Below are positions 56,501 to 64,000 of a DNA stretch of 64,000 nt, in pieces. The stretch's first letter is position 1. Each line of letters opens with the position of its first letter. The position numbers and the translations under genes were made by a program. This stretch comes from Zonotrichia leucophrys gambelii (lineage: Eukaryota; Chordata; Aves; Passeriformes; Passerellidae). The notes beneath the pieces were generated by a model. The model was not told the DNA's origin and did no database searches. It was given only the letters and a program-made list of their open reading frames with translations. Location of the stretch: NCBI RefSeq assembly GCF_028769735.1, contig NC_088188.1:4611001-4675000 (forward strand), in the 5' to 3' direction.

Positions 56501-59035
56501 CTAGCTTTTTTTTTCTTTTTTTTTCAAGAAACAAACTCTTCAGCATTGCACTTACACTGAGATTCTGAAGATCTCTGTGTTGTGGATACAGCCTTTCATC
56601 AAGGAGACTAAAATTTTCCACAAAGTTTCAATGCTGGGGAGCCATTTAAGGCTTTGACTCACGTAGCCAAATTGGCCAGGAATTAGTTTGTAAAGAAAAC
56701 ATCAGGGATTTAACTGTATGCACATCCCAAATCACGCCTCTACAATCTAATCTAGTGGGTTTCTTTCTGTAAATGCCAGTAGAATATTTGGTACATATTA
56801 AAGGATGCTAATACAATTTATGAGATGAAATGAGATTCCTGCCACGGACACAGATCAGAAAATAAAAAAGTAAAAAGTGAAAATAAAAAGTGTGTGCCCC
56901 TCCTTTGCACCTTCCAGCAGCACAGTACAACAAGGTGTATAGGGTGTATTGAAATTAGTTTGAAAACTGGAGGGGTGTCTGAGTGATTTCCTTGTTTGGT
57001 GGCACCTTCCCTCTGGTGCCTGCTAAATCATCCTTGCCAAACATTATTTACCCCTGGAGCTAACGAAAATGCTTTGAAGAGCAAGTCTCAGCATACCAAG
57101 TGTTAAATATTTCACATGCACAGGGGTAGCCTTCACATTAAAAGATGTCTCCTTTACCTTGGAGTAATTAACACATTTGAACTATTCTGAGGTTAAAAGG
57201 AAAAAAAAATATAAAACCAAAACAAAATGGAAAAAACCCTCAACACCAGGTAAAGACCAGACACCTGAAGTTCACCATGCAGTGGTAACCCCAGGAGATC
57301 ATGGGATGGGTTTGCTGGGTGCCCCTCACAGGAAGAACCCAAAGTCTGTCTGGGCTTCCCTTTATTGCAGAGAAGCTTTGCTGAACTCAGAAATGGCCAC
57401 TCTGAGGTAAAGAAAACAAACAAACAAACAAACAAACCTTAAAACCAGCCAGAGAGGGGAGGTGGGACTGGCTACCATGGGATACAACAGAGCAACACCT
57501 CCATCAGTTCTTTTCCAGAGGCACACCAGGACAAACAGCTCGTGCCAAACCATCTCCCATGCTCACTCCTGCCTGGCCCTGCCCCCAGCACACTTCCAGC
57601 TCCTCAGGAGCCTTCAGCCCTGAGAAAGGAGCACATTTTTTAGAGAGTCCCCAGCTAAAACACCAACAGTGTGTTCTGGCTCCATTTCAGATCAACTTCC
57701 TTTCCACCAGCCTTGGAAGCAGTAAGTTGTGATTCATGTGCAGACACTGCTGTATTTCCATTATTATTAAACACTTATTCCTGCCTGTCCGTGGTGTGGT
57801 ACGGGAATTACTGCAATTACAGATCCCCAAAACATCCACACAATTCTGTGAGAGCCTTTTCTAGGGCTGCATGGGGCAGCGGAGGGGCTGGGGATGGTGG
57901 GAATTACCCAGAAAAACAGAAAGAGCCTTGGGACAATTTTGCACCAGTGCAGCATTTTCCATCATGGCAAAGATGGAAATGAGGAAACCAAACAAACCAT
58001 GGAGGCCTTGTCCGTACAGCCTTGGGACAGGACTCCACCAGGTGGATGAGGATCCCCTGGAGGTTCCTGAGTGGCTCTGGAGCCCACAGTGATGGGCAGA
58101 GCATTTCTGGAGCCTTGGGATGAGCAGCTGATGATGGAGCAGCAGCACTGGCTGTGTTGGTGCCAGGCCCTTCCCGGAGCTGTGCCCTGCAGGATTCCTG
58201 GAAGCTGCTCCATGGGGTGGTACTGGCACTGGGGTTCTGCCATTCATCAGCCAAGAGGCACTGACTCTGTGTCCCTGACAGCTCATCATGAGGAGGAACA
58301 TAAAAACCACAATGGGGCGTTTTACAGGAGATGGGCCTTTAACCCAAGGACCTCAAATCCCTTTTCAGGTGCTCATTGCACCACAAATTCCACACGTGTG
58401 GAGATCATAACAAATATCCAGATCAGCACAGCGCTGTAAACCCAACTCTGTTCTCATTGTACAGACAGGATCTAAGATGTCAGGGACAGGGTAAATGTCC
58501 TGGTTTGATTCCCAGGGATAATAAGGGTAGGCTGAAACTAGGTGCTCAAAATGGAAAGGTTAAACCAGGATGGCTTCTCCAAAAAAGCTTTCCAGAAAAT
58601 CCAGATGGAAATACCACAATGAAAGCTACAATGTGCTGAAAATAAAAACACACCTGATGCCAGGCCTGAAGGTCACCCTTTTTAAATCCTGAAAAGCCAA
58701 TGACAGACTCCAGTACAAAACCAGGAATGTGGAGTACCTTGGTGAAAGCCAGCACCACCAAACCTCAGCAGGGCCACAGTCTCACTTTCTTTCAGTTCCC
58801 ACACCAGAAAAGTATCCTGTAACTTCAAAAGTGGAATGAAATTCAGGTGCCTAAACTTCCCCCTGCTCTCTCATCTATCCCTGCTCTCTAATCCCACACA
58901 TGGATCCAAGGTCAGCCTCAGGACAGGGAAATGGAGCTTCACCCTCCAACTCCTTCATGGTGCTTCTTCCAGCAAGTCTGTCCAAGAGCTCAGATAAGGA
59001 ATCATTTCCCTGAGCTCCCAGTTCAGTATCACCGT
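53600..59035. other. Intergenic, no gene recognised
   Basis: Unique DNA with short simple runs, including AAAC repeats at 57414-57437. Frames at 55443-56235 and 57861-58439 lie on both strands and match no family I know. Confidence 0.5.
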
Positions 59036-59039
59036 GCCT

Positions 59040-59160
59040 GAGCAAGCTGCTCAACTCAACAATTCTTGTTTCAGAGTTATAGAGGCCAAGCCTAGCTAAT
59101 CTTTCTTTAGAATTCATTCCCCAAATCCCTGAATAACTTTGGTTGCCCCGTGCTGCCCCT
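59040..59160 (-). repeat. Possible old CR1-like LINE remnant, minus strand
   Basis: The minus-strand translation contains NSKERLARLGLYNSETR, similar in spacing to the 'YEERLKELGLFSLEKRR' motif near the end of CR1-type ORF2. Heavily decayed; edges unknown. Confidence 0.35.
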
Positions 59161-60189
59161 TCCGCACACTCCGACGTGCGCCGCGCTCCCCGTAACGAGG
59201 GAGCTAAACCCTCACACAATGGCCTACGTGTTTCATTGCACATTCCCCACTGATTAATGCTGAATGCTTCCACACAGAATATCCCAATGCTTTACACTTA
59301 ATGCTGCAATATCTCTATTTATCTATATATACACATATATACTGCAATAACCTTGCTGCTTTGCTTTACAGCTGCCAATTTGTGCAGATGGCCACAGAGT
59401 ATTAGTCACCCCAACATTCCCCTCCTCCTCCTCCTCCTCCCAACAGCCTTGTTCTCAGTCAGCATTTCACATGGCATTTCCTTTCAAGGTATCCATGGCT
59501 ATTTTTGGCCCCAGAGTTCCTGGTATATTAAATGCAATGAGCCACATCCTTGCTGGTGTAAATGTGCACAGCCCTAATTCGGTCAGTGGAGCTGGGCCAA
59601 TTCACAGCAGTGGAAACAGTCCCATAAATCTGTTATCAGACCAATACATTAGGGCAGCTTATTCAAACTACTTCTGCTCTGCTTGTGTTTATTTACAGAT
59701 AACCCACAGCAGGTAAGGCTGATGGTCCTGCACCACTGCAGGGACTGGCTGGGGATAAGACAGACACCCAGACAGGTCAGTCAAACACTGCTCTGGTATT
59801 CTGAAAAACCTCCTCTCTCTGGTCTCCTTTTGCCTCAACAGCAATTTGTTTCAAGCCCCAAAATGGGTGAAGACCATTTTAATGTAAAAGGGAAACAAGA
59901 GTGTAGCTAAAAGTGAACCTTGCCACACCTCCCTGTCCTGAACTGTTTCCTGGTTGCGACATCCTCTGTTTTCCATCCAAAAGCCAATTTTTTACCAGTC
60001 TCTAGGCTGGCCTTTCAGAGCAGCCTGTTTCATACAGAGTCTTCCCAAACTCTTGGTAATCCAGCTCAGCAGCAGCTCCATGTACCATGCCTACAGCCTG
60101 GAGACACGGGAGAGGAGCAGGGCACAAGGGAAAAACCCCAACCCATTAGACTCTTGCCTGAGTTCCTTAATGCTTTGAGGTGAATGATT

Positions 60190-60330
60190 TAGGCTGTAAG
60201 AAAAAGCCTCATGACAACAAGATCTATTAGTGTATGGAATAATCTTCCAAGGGAAGTGATGGAAACATTGCTCCTTGGCACACAGCTAGTGTTTGTCCAG
60301 ACTAGTTTTTAAATATACAATCCTGAATTG
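60190..60330 (+). repeat. Old CR1-like LINE remnant, plus strand
   Basis: The translation from about 60232 reads VWNNLPREVMETLLLG, matching the W-N-x-LPREVVE motif of the CR1 ORF2 C-terminus. Dead fragment. Confidence 0.5.
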
Positions 60331-63300
60331 GCACAGGAAGAGTCTAGTCGAGGTAGTTGCTCTTATCTATCTCCATATTCCAGGATAAATCAGGTCATCT
60401 CCTTTGTTCTAGTCTAAAAATTGAGGAATGCACTTAAAACAATTCATGCAGTTTTAATCAGCTATGATCTCCCTTTTATGATCCACATGGGTTGTATCTT
60501 ATTAAATTAGATATATCTAGCTGTTTCTTTTTAATCACCAAGTTTTTCTAATGTAAGGCAGCAGCACTGTCTAGCACAGCTGGCACAACCAGGGCTGTGA
60601 ACACCTTCGGGTCTCTCCCTGGCTATGCCCCAGGCTCCCAGGCAAGTAAATAAACCTCTACTTAAAAATCAAATCAAATCACTCCCTAATTTGTTTTTTG
60701 TCACTCAGAGAGCCTGGGACTGACTTTGAAAGGTCATGAGTGCTCATGGCTCTGGATAAAGTCATCAGCTGAGGGGAGCTGGGGTAAATTTCTGAAAGAG
60801 AAGGGCTCAAAGGCATGGAGATAGCACAGCATTTTTGTGGTATAAAAACATGGAAAAAAGATCCATACTGCAGGCTGGATAAAGACTGAGAAGCACTGCA
60901 TCTTGAGAGGGGGATTTCAGCCACAGTGTTATTTTGAAAGATTAAATAATAGTTATAATGTTCAAAGCTGAGAAGGAAGGTGAGTCCTGCAGAGAGTTTT
61001 GCTTTGAGAAAGATTGGCAGCTGCCCCTCCTAAAAAAAAAAAAAGATTAAAAAAAAAGGATAAAAAGGAACACGTGCTATTAGCACATTCCTGTCTACTG
61101 GAATGCGAGGTCTTCCTCCCAGTGCTCCCAGTCCAGCACCCCTCCCTCCCCCAGCAAAGGGGTCACACACTGGAGGTCAGAGATGAGCTGCTCGTGCATC
61201 ATCCAGCTGGATGGGGCACAGAACAACACTGGAAAATGGCAAATTCCTGCCCTTTGCCTTCCCAGGGGTTTGTGTGTGATCCCAGGCCTGACACCAGAGC
61301 TCACAGGCCCTGTGAATTTCCAGGGGCTCGTGGCTGTGATTCCCTTTTGATTCCCTTTGCTTTGTACAGGACCCACCCTGAAAAAAGCCCCCCAAGGGAT
61401 GGATTTGCAGCCACCACCCTCCAGTGCAAGGAAACCTCAATGTCACACATCACCAACATAAAGCATCTCCCTCAACAGATAAAACCTCAGGTAGGAGCTT
61501 CTATGAGATTCTGCCCATTTCTTATAATATTTAAATCATTCCTTGAATTCACTGGAAAGAACTTTTTTAGTGGCACAAAATTGTTTGAGAAACAATAAAT
61601 TTACAATGGGGTAAATGCAAAAAATGATAAATAAGATACAGAGCAGCCACTCCAGCAAACATAAATTTAGCCATACTTTCTTTCCAAGGTCTCTATATCA
61701 GATCTTATCTCCTGTAGGAGACTGGTTTTCTTTCTCTCAACTCCCAAACACTCATCTGTTGTTTTGAAAATGAAAAGCCTGACAGCAGAACAGGACGTCT
61801 TCAGGAGAACATGTCTGATATGAGAAAGTCACAGTAACTCTGCTATTGCTTAAGATTCCAACCACTGTTCCTTGGTTCAGAGTCTGCACCATTACTCAGT
61901 GTCAAATTTGGTCGAATTGTGATTAAAGAGTGTGCAGTGGGTCAGAATACAATGGATTTCATAGAGGGCACGGTCATATTTGGGGGCACTGAATAGTTTC
62001 TGGAGCAGGAATGCAGCATTTAAAATAATGCACGTTTCCTTGAGTAGTTATTTTGTAATTTTGGTAGGGGTTTGTGAGCTTATTCTAAATATGACGGCAA
62101 GGGGAATTCATGAAACGTATCGAAGCAGATGAAAGTATTTTAGCTATTATCAACTGTACTCTGTAGCTGCTTTTTGTGCAGAATAACTGAATTCCTAACT
62201 TGATATTGAAAGGGACAACTGTAGTACTCCCCACAGGGAGGAGGTGCTCGCTCCCTGGTGTCTGCAAGCACAGTCTGCTCTTATTTCTGTGTCTGGAGCA
62301 CCACTGCATGTAGTGGAGGAGTTCTAGCCCTAAAGGTACACATATGGATCTTCGAGTTCTCTGGAAAGCCAAAGCTATTGGGGCTTCCTGCACTCCTTGT
62401 TATCACTCTGCAGCATCTGGCTCGTGGTCAGCTGTTTCATGTTACTGACTTCTACATTTGTTTCTGAAGAAATTAGCACAGCTTCCTTCAAATGCTACAT
62501 TCTGCAGTGGTTTTGGTTTTGATTGGAACATCTCGTTGTTCATCTTGAAATCAAAGTCATTTATGGAAGCTGCAGAATTTTAATGTTCCTCAGACTCAAA
62601 AGCATTTGTTTAACCACCACCAGACAAGGAGATGAATAAGAGAGACTGTCTGCTCTTGATTTAGTGGGACCAGATTTTTAGAAGGGCTCAGCAACCCGTG
62701 TCTGTCTTCAACACACTTAAAACTCCTTTGGACAGCCTGGGTGTTTATTAGTGCTTAAATGAGAATGACTCTCATGAAAACCATGCCCTTAGTGAACTGG
62801 GCAGTTAATACACACTATATATTTCTATATTTCCATCTGAAGGAGGGGATTTATTCATAACTTCAACCTGCAATTTAAAAGCAGCTTTTGGGTCTCATTA
62901 TTTCTGCACTGGTTTTATTGTTCACCCAGAAGGCCCATCTGCACCACTGCTGAGCTGTGAGCTGTGTTCAGGAATTGCTGCCTCCTACAAAATGATATGC
63001 AGGGTAAAAACAAAGAGACAGGATCTTCTTAGGTAACTTTTGTTTAAGCCCTACACAGAGAACAGAATAGATTAAAGCAGTGGGAAAAGAAGAGATCAAG
63101 CCTTGTGATGTGGCATAGGTGCTCCTTCCAGCCAACCGCACTTCATTTCTCTCCTCTGCTGCTTCCAAGTGGTTTTCTAGGATACCCCTGAGCAGAACTC
63201 ATTGTAATAACTGGAGGAAATAAATTAATGGAGAATTACCGCAAGGTTCATCTAAGAGAAGTTTTGATAAACAACACTTCCAGGCTGAGATATTCAGCAC

Positions 63301-64000
63301 AGCCTGAGGAATGTGGACTTTCCCACTCCCGTCGCAGCCAGCGGTGCCTCTGAGCCGAGCTGGGAAGTGGCTGCCACAACCACCAAAAGCAATCCTACAT
63401 TTCAGGTGCACTCAGAGATCAAGAAGTGCCCTTAGACTGAACAGTTCTGACAAGGCAAGAGGTGAAACAAAAAGCATCTGACCCACCCAGCTGGCAGCAG
63501 TGCCAGGCTCAGGCTCAGCCAGCAAACTGCAATCTCTGCACTCCCAGTCTCTGTTGAGAAAATTGTGCAATCCTCAGATGGAGGAGACAGAAAAAGGCAC
63601 AACAGGGGAATCACAGCCCAAATGCCACCCGAGATACAGAGAGATGGCCCACACATGTGTAAACCAGAACAAAAAGCTTATAAAAATCTGGGCGAATTAA
63701 ATATTATCATATTGCTTCTGCATGGATTCTCCCCAGGCAGAATCCCCTCTTGGCAAAGGGATGGCTCATCCCTGAGCATTACATTATTTAAGTCTTTTCC
63801 AGACCAAGATTTAGGCAGACCTTAATTGGTGCTGCTCTTTAGGCTGGCTGGCTGTATGGACAAAACCTTTCCCACTTGAAATTATTTTGAAACCACCACT
63901 GACACCTCTGCAGCCACAGGTACACCTGGTACTTCAGTATTTAAAAAAAGCAACACACACACCCCTGGCACTCTGAACCCAGCTTCTACCTCATTTGTAC
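60331..64000. other. Intergenic, no gene recognised
   Basis: Unique DNA to the right edge. The 194-codon frame at 61014 begins in an A-rich tract that gives a Lys run and has no recognisable domain. No splice-bounded exon with family resemblance was found. Confidence 0.5.

Noticed and set aside
58498..58570. 9-bp inverted repeat TCCTGGTTT...AAACCAGGA with a tRNA B-box-like GGTTTGATTCC
   Set aside because: There is no A-box at the right distance and no cloverleaf; a 9-bp inverted repeat 55 bp apart can arise by chance, so neither a tRNA/SINE nor a mobile element is supported.
61014..61598. 194-codon frame starting with a Lys-rich stretch
   Set aside because: The start lies in an A-rich simple tract and the rest has no recognisable motif.
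36000..64000. Search for MYL10 or CUX1 exons as expected neighbours of COL26A1
   Set aside because: No EF-hand-like exon (such as a DQNRDGFI motif), CUT repeat or homeodomain exon was found on either strand; if present they lie outside the window.

Overview
The window looks like bird nuclear DNA, most likely from a passerine. The genes are split into short exons with GT/AG introns. CR1-type LINE fragments are scattered through introns and spacers, and there are several short solo LTRs of a kind I associate with songbird genomes. No bacterial-style operons, CRISPR arrays, tRNA or rRNA genes were seen. The order call (passerine) comes from memory of the repeat families and is an inference; 'amniote, bird' is firmer.

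Two protein-coding genes are visible, both on the + strand. From the left edge to about 13.4 kb lies the 3' part of COL26A1 (collagen type XXVI alpha 1). Six coding exons give 24 uninterrupted Gly-X-Y triplets, a coiled-coil segment and a basic C-terminal tail that ends at 13378. A long 3' UTR, possibly reaching about 17.8 kb, is plausible. From 20981 to 35815 lies a complete six-exon gene for a 371-residue enzyme of the 3-beta-hydroxysteroid dehydrogenase/isomerase family. It has an intact dinucleotide-binding motif, the YxxxK catalytic pair and the Asp-Asp pair linked to isomerisation. Its C-terminal part reads most like HSD3B7, while other parts resemble HSD3B1/2.

The introns carry much of the interesting structure. 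Three related LTRs (6.4, 11.9 and 32.8 kb) share one backbone but have different tandem expansions at the same internal point; two are flanked by exact 6-bp target duplications and the third by a near match. The third ends 38 bp before an HSD3B exon. A 30-bp minisatellite starts just after the splice donor of HSD3B exon 2. An antisense CR1 begins 55 bp after the HSD3B stop codon. Further LTR candidates lie at 9.8 kb (minus strand), 24.1 kb and 39.7 kb.

From about 37 kb to the right edge I found no exon of any recognisable gene on either strand. This spacer holds a second CR1, old LINE fragments, a 22-copy 19-bp minisatellite at 52.0 kb, a GGAT microsatellite at 53.5 kb, a small CpG cluster at 59.15 kb, and AT-rich unique stretches that could be conserved regulatory DNA. 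The long overlapping open frames near 18.2, 25.7 and 52.2 kb are by-products of minisatellites, not genes. The two genes have no evident joint pathway: one makes an extracellular matrix protein, the other a membrane-bound steroid or sterol enzyme. I found no convincing new biological system; the best leads are the HSD3B-like enzyme and the repeat insertions close to its splice sites.
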